A stretch of DNA of 64,000 nt from Actinomycetes bacterium. GTDB taxonomy: Bacteria > Actinomycetota > Acidimicrobiia > Acidimicrobiales > Microtrichaceae. Numbering within the stretch: position 1 is the first letter of the stretch; the number at the start of each line of letters is the position of its first letter. Both the position numbers and the translations under genes were made by a program. Positions 56,925-64,000 of the stretch are shown here, piece by piece. A model generated the notes under the pieces. The model was not told the origin of the DNA, ran no database searches, and worked only from the letters and a program-made list of their open reading frames with translations. The stretch is taken from assembly GCA_029782335.1 (NCBI GenBank), contig JAKOVA010000245.1, positions 32,575-96,574 on the forward strand, read 5' to 3'.

Positions 56925-58124
56925 GTGAGCAGCACCGAGATCCCCATGATCGTGAGCGTCGACGATCATGTCGTCGAGCCGCCCCACCTCTGGGAGACCT
57001 GGCTCCCCGCCAAGTACCGAGATCGTGGCCCCCGCGTCGAGCGACGGGGGATCGGCACGATGCGCCACGTCGGCGGCGGCACCTACGAACAGACCTTCGA
57101 CCCCGACGGCCCACAGGGCGACTGCTGGATCTTCGAAGACCTCGTCTACATCAACAAGCGGCACGTCGCCGCGGTGGGCTTCGATCGTGACGACATGACT
57201 GCGGTGCCGATCACCTACGACGAGATGCGGCCGGGCTGCTACGACCCCAAGGCACGGGTCCAGGACATGCTGGACAACCACGTGGACGTCTCGCTCACCT
57301 TCCCGACGTTCCCGCGCTTCTGTGGCCAAACCTTCACCGAGGCGTCCGATCGCGACCTCGGCCTGGCGTGCATCACGGCCTACAACGACTGGATGGTGGA
57401 GGAGTGGTGCGGCGACTCCGACGGTCACCTCGTTCCGCTGATCATCGTGCCGCTGTGGGACGCCGAGTTGGCCGCAGCGGAAGTTCGCCGCAACGCCGCC
57501 CGAGGGTGCCACGCGGTCTGCTTCTCGGAGATCCCGCCACACCTCGGGCTGCCGTCGATCCACTCGGGCTTCTGGGACCCGTTCTTCGCCGCGTGCCAGG
57601 AGACCGCGACGGTGGTGTGCATGCACATCGGGTCCTCCTCGAAGATGCCAGCCACCTCTGGTGACGCTCCCGTGGCGGTCGCGGCAACCTTGAGCTTCGG
57701 GAACGCGATGGCGTCGTTGAGCGACTTTCTCTTCTCCGGGGTGCTGGTGCGATTCCCGGAACTCAAGCTCGCCTACTCCGAGGGCCAGATCGGGTGGCTG
57801 CCCTACATCCTTGAGCGCGCCGACGATGTCTGGCGCGAACACCGGGCGTGGGGCGGCGTCGCGGACCTGATTCCTGAACCCCCGTCGACCTACTACTACC
57901 GGCAGGTGTACGGGTGCTTCTTCCGTGACCGTCACGGCCTCGACAGCCTCGAGCAGGTCGGTGTCGACAACATCACGTTCGAAACGGACTACCCCCACAC
58001 CGACTCGACCTGGCCGACCTCACGCCAGGTGGCGACCGAGATGATGGGGCACCTTCCGCCAGAGGTGCAGTACAAGATCCTGCGCGGCAACGCGATCCGC
58101 ATGTTGTCGTTGGATCTCGTGTAA
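56925..58124 (+). CDS. Amidohydrolase family protein (PF04909-like)
   Basis: This 399-residue TIM-barrel hydrolase or decarboxylase has a metal-binding D-x-H at Asp13/His15 (SVDDHVVEPP). A conserved Asp lies in ETDYPHTDSTWP near the C terminus, with an MHIGSSSK histidine in between. This group in actinobacteria is often encoded near acyl-CoA and aromatic catabolism genes. GTG 56925 has a GGAGG ribosome-binding site. A perfect palindrome overlaps the promoter. The substrate is not known. Confidence 0.88.
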   Translation: MSSTEIPMIVSVDDHVVEPPHLWETWLPAKYRDRGPRVERRGIGTMRHVGGGTYEQTFDPDGPQGDCWIFEDLVYINKRHVAAVGFDRDDMTAVPITYDEMRPGCYDPKARVQDMLDNHVDVSLTFPTFPRFCGQTFTEASDRDLGLACITAYNDWMVEEWCGDSDGHLVPLIIVPLWDAELAAAEVRRNAARGCHAVCFSEIPPHLGLPSIHSGFWDPFFAACQETATVVCMHIGSSSKMPATSGDAPVAVAATLSFGNAMASLSDFLFSGVLVRFPELKLAYSEGQIGWLPYILERADDVWREHRAWGGVADLIPEPPSTYYYRQVYGCFFRDRHGLDSLEQVGVDNITFETDYPHTDSTWPTSRQVATEMMGHLPPEVQYKILRGNAIRMLSLDLV

Positions 58125-58151
58125 GCGACGGGGGAGGGGCGCGAGACTGCC

Positions 58152-58670
58152 GTGGTGGACTCCACAGCCGGCCACCTGTTGATTGCGACGCCGAACCTCG
58201 GCGACCCGAACTTCGACATGACGATCGTGTACATGCTCGAACACAACGACGAGGGCGCCCTCGGCGTGGTGGTGAACCGTCCGACCGAGACCCCCGTCGG
58301 GACGCATCTCCCGGAGCTCGAGTCGTTCCTCAGCCCGCCCGATGTGTTCTTCATCGGCGGCCCGGTCTCACCGGACCACGTCATCGGAGTCGGGCGCGAC
58401 CGCGACGCCATCACGATGATCGATCTCGTTGGCCTCGCCGACGGCACGGTGGCGGCGCCGGACGGACTCCGCCTTTTCGCCGGGTACTCCGGGTGGTCGC
58501 CGATGCAGTTGGAGGGCGAGTTGGCGGGTGGGTCGTGGTTCGTGGTCGACGCGTTCGACGGTGACGTGTTCGGGCCCAACCCGACCGAACTGTGGCGGGA
58601 GGTCCTCCGTCGGCAGGGGGGTCGAATCGGCCGCCTGTCGCTCTATCCGGACAATCCGCTGGTCAACTGA
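58152..58670 (+). CDS. YqgE/AlgH family protein (UPF0301)
   Basis: This 172-residue protein has the family pattern GHLLIATPNLGDPNFDMTIVYMLEHNDEGALGVVVNRP and FFIGGPVSPDHV, then FAGYSGWSPMQLEGEL. The biochemical function is unresolved. GTG 58152 follows the amidohydrolase gene by 27 bp and may be co-transcribed. It is convergent with the aldehyde dehydrogenase gene. Confidence 0.92.
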   Translation: MVDSTAGHLLIATPNLGDPNFDMTIVYMLEHNDEGALGVVVNRPTETPVGTHLPELESFLSPPDVFFIGGPVSPDHVIGVGRDRDAITMIDLVGLADGTVAAPDGLRLFAGYSGWSPMQLEGELAGGSWFVVDAFDGDVFGPNPTELWREVLRRQGGRIGRLSLYPDNPLVN

Positions 58671-58697
58671 GCGACCTGCCCTCGTTGGGGACGCCGC

Positions 58698-60131
58698 TCA
58701 GGGTTGCATCACGATGAGCCGGCGCTCGGTCATCTCCTCGACGGCGTAGGCGGGACCTTCCCGGGTGTTGCCCGAATCGCGGATACCGCCGTAGGGCATC
58801 TGATCGGCTCGCCAGGTGGGGACCTCGTTGACGGTGACGCCACCGAAGTCGAGGACTTCCGCGGCGCGCAGCGCCGTCGCCAGGTTGGTCGTGAAGATTC
58901 CTGCCTGCAATCCGTAGCGGGTGTCGTTCGCACGGCGGAACGCATCTTCCACGTCGGTGTAGGTCGACAGACCGACGAGGGGGCCGAACACCTCGTTGCG
59001 GGAGATCTCCATGTCGGGCAGGACGCCGTCGACCACGGCAGGGGACAAGATGCCGTCGGCGTCGATCTCACCACCGACGAGCACTTTCGCCCCGGCGGAC
59101 TTGGCATCCGCGATCCAGGAACACACGCGCTCGGTTTCCTTCGCCGTGATGAGTGCCGAGACGTTTGTGGCCGGATCGGCGGGGTCGCCGACGGTGAGGG
59201 CATCAACCCGCTTTGCCAACGCGGCACGGAAGTTGTCGTGGATCGCCTCGTGCACGAGCACTCGCTGCACCGAGATGCACGACTGGCCCGCGAACGAGTA
59301 GCCGGCCACCGCGATCTTCGCAGCGACCGCATCGATGTCCGCGTCGGGTTCGATGATCACCGGCGCGTTGTTGCCCAGTTCGAGCGAGACCCGCTTGCGA
59401 GGCGCGCGCGCCCGAATCCCCCAACCAACCTCGGGGCTTCCGGTGAAGGTGATCATGGCGACGTCGTCATGTTCAACCAGTCGGTTCGCGACCGAACCGG
59501 GACACGTCACCACGTTGAGCCATCCCGGCGGTAGGCCGGCCTCCTCGAAGAGGGCAGCGATCCGCAACGCCGTCAGGGGGGTCGCGGACGCGGGCTTCAA
59601 GACGACGGGGCAGCCCGCTGCGATCGCGGGCGCAACCTTGTGACAGACCAGGTTGAGCGGGAAGTTGAACGGGCTGATCGCACCGATGACGCCGACCGGT
59701 ACCCGGCGGACGAACCCGAGCTTGCCGACACCGGCGGAGCTGGCGTCGAGGGGGATCATCTCGCCCGTGGCGCTGCGGGCGACCGCCGCGGAGAAGCGCA
59801 ACGTGTCGACCGCTCTCGCCGCTTCGACCAGGGCCGTGGTAATGGGTTTGGCGGATTCCTCCGAGATCGACCGACCGAACTCCGCGGAGCGGGCCGCGAG
59901 CAACTCGGCTGCCCGGTCGAGAATCTCCGCTCGTTGGTGGGCGGGGAGCGGAGCGCCGCGATGACGTTCCGCTGCAACGGCCACGGCGCGGTCGACCTCG
60001 TCGGTTCCGAGGAGGGGCACCCGTCCGACAACCCGGCCGTCATAGGGGGATCGGACCTCGATCACCTCGGAGGCGGACACCTCGGCGCCGTCGATCAACG
60101 CTGGGGTGAGGTCGGTGTTGGCGGGACTCAT
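58698..60131 (-). CDS. NAD(P)-dependent aldehyde dehydrogenase
   Basis: This 477-residue aldehyde dehydrogenase oxidises an aldehyde to the carboxylic acid. The catalytic cysteine is Cys285 in AGQSCISVQRV, and the Glu is in LELGNNAPVII (the usual ELGGKNP is varied). The nucleotide loop FTGSPEVG is intact, and SPFNFPLNLVCHKVAPAIAAGCPVVLKPA is well conserved. It most resembles lactaldehyde or non-phosphorylating glyceraldehyde-3-phosphate type members. ATG 60131 has GGAGG 5 nt upstream. Confidence 0.92.
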   Translation of the reverse strand: MSPANTDLTPALIDGAEVSASEVIEVRSPYDGRVVGRVPLLGTDEVDRAVAVAAERHRGAPLPAHQRAEILDRAAELLAARSAEFGRSISEESAKPITTALVEAARAVDTLRFSAAVARSATGEMIPLDASSAGVGKLGFVRRVPVGVIGAISPFNFPLNLVCHKVAPAIAAGCPVVLKPASATPLTALRIAALFEEAGLPPGWLNVVTCPGSVANRLVEHDDVAMITFTGSPEVGWGIRARAPRKRVSLELGNNAPVIIEPDADIDAVAAKIAVAGYSFAGQSCISVQRVLVHEAIHDNFRAALAKRVDALTVGDPADPATNVSALITAKETERVCSWIADAKSAGAKVLVGGEIDADGILSPAVVDGVLPDMEISRNEVFGPLVGLSTYTDVEDAFRRANDTRYGLQAGIFTTNLATALRAAEVLDFGGVTVNEVPTWRADQMPYGGIRDSGNTREGPAYAVEEMTERRLIVMQP

Positions 60132-60216
60132 GGTGACCTCCGGGTGGGGAAGCCGAGGGTATCGCGGTGCTCTCGACGGCGACCGGACATCGAGGGGTCG
60201 TCGGTAGGCTCGCCTC

Positions 60217-61236
60217 ATGATCGCCTCCGCCCACCGCTCCGGTGCGGCGATCGTGGTGCCGTGGTGGGGGTGGGTGGCGCTGCTCGTGGGCCTCGGCGTC
60301 CTGTTGTTGGTCGATCTCCTCGTGCTGCACCGAAACGCGACCGTCCCGACGCTGCGGCGTACATCGCTGGAGTCGGCAGGGTGGATCGGCCTCGGCGTCG
60401 GATTCGGCCTGATCGTGTGGTTCGTGTTCGGATCAGCGGCGTCAGGGGAGTACTACGCCGGCTATCTGATCGAGAAGAGCCTGTCGATCGACAACGTCTT
60501 CGTCTGGGCGCTCATCCTCCGGTACTTCGCGGTGCCGCGGGCGTACCAGCACCGCGTGTTGTTCTGGGGCGTCTTCGCGGCCCTCGGCTTGCGGGCGGCG
60601 TTCATCTTCGGCGGAGTCGCGATCCTCAATCGCCTGGAGTGGGTGCTGTACCTGTTCGGGGCGTTCCTCGTCTTCACCGCGATCCGGCTGCTCGTGGTCG
60701 ACGAGTCCGAGATGGACCCCGGCTCCTCGAGAGCGCTCCGCGTCGCACGACGGTTCATCCCGAGCACCGACCGCTACGACGGCCAGCGCCTCTTCACACA
60801 CGTGGACGGACGCCGCATGGCAACACCGCTGTTCTTCGTGCTCGTGGTGATCGAGGTGTCCGACATCCTCTTCGCGGTCGATTCGGTGCCTGCGATCCTC
60901 GCCGTGTCACGCGACCAGTTCGTCGTGTTCGCATCGAACGCGTTCGCGATCCTCGGGCTGCGTTCCCTGTATTTCCTCCTCGCCGACCTCCACGAGCGGT
61001 TCCGTTACCTCCAGGAGGGGCTCGCGGTGATCCTGGCGTTCGTCGGCGTGAAGATGCTGATCAGCAACTGGGTGCACATCCCGATCGGCTGGTCGCTCGC
61101 CACCATTGCGGCGGTGATGGTCATCACGATCACTGCGTCGGTGCTGCGGCCGACGCCGACCGACGAAGCGGATCACGACGCGGAGGGGTCGACGCCGACG
61201 ACGAGCCGCTCCACGACCACAACCACCTCCACGTAG
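60217..61236 (+). CDS. TerC/Alx family membrane protein
   Basis: This 339-residue protein has eight or nine hydrophobic segments, with the TerC motifs EKSLSIDNVFVWALIL and VIEVSDILFAVDSVPAIL, whose acidic residues suggest a metal-ion (manganese) transport role. The C-terminal tail is Thr/Ser-rich. Several TerC proteins are controlled by manganese riboswitches; none was seen in the 85-bp gap upstream. ATG 60217 is the start. Confidence 0.9.
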   Translation: MIASAHRSGAAIVVPWWGWVALLVGLGVLLLVDLLVLHRNATVPTLRRTSLESAGWIGLGVGFGLIVWFVFGSAASGEYYAGYLIEKSLSIDNVFVWALILRYFAVPRAYQHRVLFWGVFAALGLRAAFIFGGVAILNRLEWVLYLFGAFLVFTAIRLLVVDESEMDPGSSRALRVARRFIPSTDRYDGQRLFTHVDGRRMATPLFFVLVVIEVSDILFAVDSVPAILAVSRDQFVVFASNAFAILGLRSLYFLLADLHERFRYLQEGLAVILAFVGVKMLISNWVHIPIGWSLATIAAVMVITITASVLRPTPTDEADHDAEGSTPTTSRSTTTTTST

Positions 61237-61246
61237 CAGCGCGGCG

Positions 61247-63163
61247 TCATTCGGCAATCACGCTCTGAGCACTCGTGCGGTCCACGTTGGTTCCGTCGCC
61301 GAGTTCGCCGTAGAGGTTCCAACCGGTGCACCGGACGGTGGTGTCAGCCATCAGCGCGCACGTGTGCGAGGCGCCGAGGGAGAGTTGCACGGCGTCCGCG
61401 TAGCCGCTCATCGTGCGTGGTGTCTTGTTGACGGTCGTTGTCGTGCCCAACTGTCCGTGGAAGCTCCACCCCCAGCATCGCGTGCGACCATCAGCGAGAC
61501 GTACGCAACTGGCACTTCCGCCTTCGAGGGTGAGCTCCACGATGCCCGGAACATCGGACACGAGTTGTGGATTGATCTCACCGTTCGGATTCGTCGATCC
61601 GTTGCCCAGCTGACCGAAGCCGTTCTCTCCCCAGCAGTAGAGCGAGCCGCTCGCCACCGTTGCACAGGTGTGGTCGTAGCCCGCTCTGATTGCGGCGACG
61701 TCGGCCAGGGCGACGTCAACGGGCACATTCGACCACACCGGCTGTCCGTAGATGAACGGGTGATCGCCCAGTTGGCCGTAGGTGTCCTGGCCCCAGCACT
61801 TTGCTCCTCCCGATGCCAACACCACGCATGCGTGCCACCCGCCGACGGCCAGCGACGTGGCATCGGAAATGCCCGACACCTCCACCGGGATGCTCTCGAA
61901 GTAGCGGTCCGAGGTCGTTCCCTGACCGTTTCCGAGGGCGCCGAACCCCCCGGTACCCCAGCACTTGACCCCGCCGGTTGCCAGCAGGGCACAGGCGAAC
62001 CGCGCGCCGAGTTCGATGTCGACCGCGTTGTTGATCCCCATCACGAGGTGGGGGAGCGTCGTGTTGTCGGTCGTGCCGTTACCGAGTTGGCCATCGGAGT
62101 TCCGCCCCCAGCACCACACGGTGCCCGCCGCCTGGAGTGCGCAGCTGAACAATGCGCCGCCACGGACCGAGACGACGTCGCTCAAGCCTGGGACCGGCGT
62201 CGGGATCGAGCGGTTGGTCGTCGTTCCCACGCCGAGTTGTCCGTAGTCGTTGCGCCCCCAGCAGCGAACCGATGTATCCGCCATGACAGCGCAGGTGTGG
62301 TCAATGCCGCTCCCGAGCGAAGTCACACCGGTGAGCGGTGCCGCAACGACGGTGACGCCGAACGTACCCGACGCCGTGTTGCCGGCCGCATCCGCTGCGG
62401 TGCACGAAACGGTGGTCAGCCCGAGCGCGAAGGTCGAGCCCGACGGGGGCGCGCAGGTCACCGGCACCGCTCCGTCGACCGCATCCTCGGCGGAGACCTC
62501 GTAGGTCACCGTCGCGCCTGCCGACGTACCGGGAACGCTCATCGGAGCGGGTAGGTCCAGGAGCGGCGCCGCCGAGTCGACCACGGTCACCGTGAAGGCG
62601 GCGGAGCCGACGTTGCCTGCGGAGTCGGCTGCCTCACAGTCCACCACCGTGGCACCGAGGGCAAAGAGGGAGCCCGACGGCGGCGTGCAGGTCACCGGCA
62701 CCGCGCCGTCGATCGCGTCGAGGGCCGAGGCGACAAAGGTCACGTTCGCACCGGAGGCGTCGAGCGCCGGGCGAGAGATCGACGCGGGCACGGTGACCAC
62801 TGGCGGATCCGCGTCGACGACCACGGTCACATCGAAGGAGCCGGACGCGACGTTGCCGGCGGTGTCGACGGCCTGGCAGGACACACTCGTGGTCCCGATG
62901 GGAAACAGCGACCCCGATGCCGGTTCACAGGTGACGGGGACGACGCCGCTGCGTTTGTCCTTCGCTGTCGCTTCGAAGGTCACCACCGCACCGTCGCCAC
63001 TCGGAGCGCCACGCATCATCGCCGCGGGGAGCGTCAGCACGGGAGGGGTGACATCCGGGCCGCTCGACGGTGGTGTCGTGGTGCAGGCGGCGAGCATCGC
63101 CGCAACCGCCACCCACCCGACCCACATCGCGCGGACGCTTCTCCGATGCTGCCGTGACCTCAT
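61247..63163 (-). CDS. Surface lipoprotein with HYR domains and an RCC1-like propeller
   Basis: This 638-residue protein has a signal peptide and lipobox (AMLAAC). Three HYR-type beta-sandwich repeats follow (about residues 35-280), each ending in the pattern VPVTC.P.SGS.F..G...V.C.A.D.AGN. Then come about seven RCC1-like repeats (CWGRNDYGQLG, CWGRNSDGQLG and so on, residues about 285-638) with paired Cys. It is probably displayed on the cell surface and may bind proteins or polysaccharide. ATG 63163 has GGAGG upstream. A 6-bp inverted repeat lies at 63223-63242. Confidence 0.86.
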   Translation of the reverse strand: MRSRQHRRSVRAMWVGWVAVAAMLAACTTTPPSSGPDVTPPVLTLPAAMMRGAPSGDGAVVTFEATAKDKRSGVVPVTCEPASGSLFPIGTTSVSCQAVDTAGNVASGSFDVTVVVDADPPVVTVPASISRPALDASGANVTFVASALDAIDGAVPVTCTPPSGSLFALGATVVDCEAADSAGNVGSAAFTVTVVDSAAPLLDLPAPMSVPGTSAGATVTYEVSAEDAVDGAVPVTCAPPSGSTFALGLTTVSCTAADAAGNTASGTFGVTVVAAPLTGVTSLGSGIDHTCAVMADTSVRCWGRNDYGQLGVGTTTNRSIPTPVPGLSDVVSVRGGALFSCALQAAGTVWCWGRNSDGQLGNGTTDNTTLPHLVMGINNAVDIELGARFACALLATGGVKCWGTGGFGALGNGQGTTSDRYFESIPVEVSGISDATSLAVGGWHACVVLASGGAKCWGQDTYGQLGDHPFIYGQPVWSNVPVDVALADVAAIRAGYDHTCATVASGSLYCWGENGFGQLGNGSTNPNGEINPQLVSDVPGIVELTLEGGSASCVRLADGRTRCWGWSFHGQLGTTTTVNKTPRTMSGYADAVQLSLGASHTCALMADTTVRCTGWNLYGELGDGTNVDRTSAQSVIAE

Positions 63164-63279
63164 GTTTCCAACCTCCCGGACTTCACCCAACGCGGATCAT
63201 CCACCCCTCGAACGCCGACGACATGAGTCGCGGAATACTCATCGCCGCTCGACGGTGTCCGAACTAGCGTGCGGGACCC

Positions 63280-63963
63280 GTGGAACGGCTTCTCGAGGCA
63301 CTCGCAGCCACACGACCGGCCACCACCACGCCGTATCTGATCGGGATCACGGGCTCGGTCGCCGCCGGCAAGTCGACCCTCGCGAATGCCCTCGCCGTGG
63401 CCCTCGGTCACGCGCAGATCCTCACGACCGACTGCTTCCTGCGTCCCAACGCCGACCTCGACGTGGCGGGACTCACGATGGAGAAGGGGTTTCCCGACAC
63501 GTTCGACGTCGCAGCGTTGCGTCATGCGATCACCGAACTTCGTCGTGGCACTGCCGTTTCCATACCCAGGTACTCCCATGTCGTCTACGACATTTCGGCG
63601 GGGGAGTACGACACGGTGCAGCCCGACGAGGTCGTCATCCTCGACGGATTACATCTGTGGAATTTCGCCGGCGATCTGCTCGACGCGGTCGTGTACCTCG
63701 ATGCATCGGAAGCGGCACTCGAGGGCTGGTACGTGGGCAGATTCGTCGAACTCGTCGCACAGGCACGGCTCGACGATTCGGGGTTCTACCGGCTCTTCGC
63801 AGCGCTCGACGACGAGACCGTCGTCGCAACCGCACAACACCTGTGGCGATCAATCAACCTCGTCAACCTCCGCAGCCACATCGCACCGGAACGCGATCAC
63901 GCCGATGTCGTCGTGCACCTGGGGGACGACCACGAGATGCTCAAGGTCGAGGTTCGCTCGTAG
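63280..63963 (+). CDS. Short CoaA-like kinase (type I pantothenate kinase / uridine kinase family)
   Basis: This 227-residue P-loop kinase has GSVAAGKST at residues 25-33, and TTDCFLRPNADL and KGFPDTFD in the positions of the type I pantothenate kinase motifs. YSHVVYDISAGEY and VVILDGLHLWNF follow. It is about 85 residues shorter than usual CoaA, with the C-terminal region trimmed. GTG 63280 is the start. It could phosphorylate pantothenate or another small molecule; specificity is not assured. Confidence 0.8.
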   Translation: MERLLEALAATRPATTTPYLIGITGSVAAGKSTLANALAVALGHAQILTTDCFLRPNADLDVAGLTMEKGFPDTFDVAALRHAITELRRGTAVSIPRYSHVVYDISAGEYDTVQPDEVVILDGLHLWNFAGDLLDAVVYLDASEAALEGWYVGRFVELVAQARLDDSGFYRLFAALDDETVVATAQHLWRSINLVNLRSHIAPERDHADVVVHLGDDHEMLKVEVRS

Positions 63964-64000
63964 TCCCGCAACTTTACAGAACGAGGATTTACGGCGTTTT

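Overview
The window is a high-GC stretch with many GTG and TTG starts and dense 4-bp ATGA/GTGA gene overlaps. Three luciferase-fold oxidoreductases, a WS/DGAT acyltransferase, many lipoproteins and paired AlkB-like and LigD-type polymerase genes point to an actinobacterium, most likely class Acidimicrobiia (Ilumatobacter-like). That placement is inference from gene content; there is no rRNA gene here. No tRNA, insertion sequence, prophage or CRISPR array was recognised. It reads as chromosomal housekeeping and catabolic DNA.

Layout. 1-12.5 kb: a branched-chain-type ABC importer operon (binding protein, fused permease, two ATPases), a TetR regulator, a carotenoid oxygenase coupled to an acyl-CoA ligase, a second Tat-exported carotenoid oxygenase, a DUF1971 protein and a WS/DGAT acyltransferase. 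Near-identical palindromes precede the importer, the TetR/oxygenase divergent pair and the second oxygenase, which ties these loci into one proposed regulon. 12.5-20.8 kb: glucose-6-phosphate dehydrogenase, a csoR-copZ-copA copper operon with its operator, a universal stress protein, a stand-alone NuoF-like protein and an MFS transporter. 20.8-30.2 kb: a TrpB2-type synthase, a palindromic repeat cluster, a DUF2231 membrane protein, a CocE-type lipoprotein hydrolase, an SDR-CMD-TetR operon, an unusually short alanyl-tRNA synthetase and a C69 peptidase.

30.2-40.2 kb: a DEAD-box helicase with an odd start, a GDT1-like transporter, a lipoprotein hydrolase, a flavodoxin-like protein and an AlkB-like dioxygenase. 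A five-unit palindromic repeat array follows, then a LigD-type polymerase domain, a YVTN propeller, a lipoprotein and a VIT1-like transporter. 40.2-49.2 kb: gcvP under a glycine riboswitch, a luciferase-like enzyme behind a palindrome, a beta-lactamase-like hydrolase coupled to a degenerate glutamate-dehydrogenase-like protein, a 370-bp hairpin-rich gap, another luciferase-like enzyme, and CoxS-CoxM without CoxL.

49.2-64 kb: an ECF sigma / small protein / MscS-like operon, a small hydrolase, a third luciferase-like enzyme, Maf, GuaB, FabD, a SnoaL-like protein with a lipoprotein, an amidohydrolase behind a perfect palindrome, YqgE, an aldehyde dehydrogenase, TerC, a HYR-RCC1 lipoprotein and a CoaA-like kinase.

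The best candidate for an undescribed system is the 0-11 kb module: uptake, oxidative C=C cleavage inside and outside the cytoplasm, and CoA activation under a shared TetR-type operator, perhaps for an apocarotenoid, stilbenoid or phenylpropanoid substrate. The substrate cannot be read from sequence.
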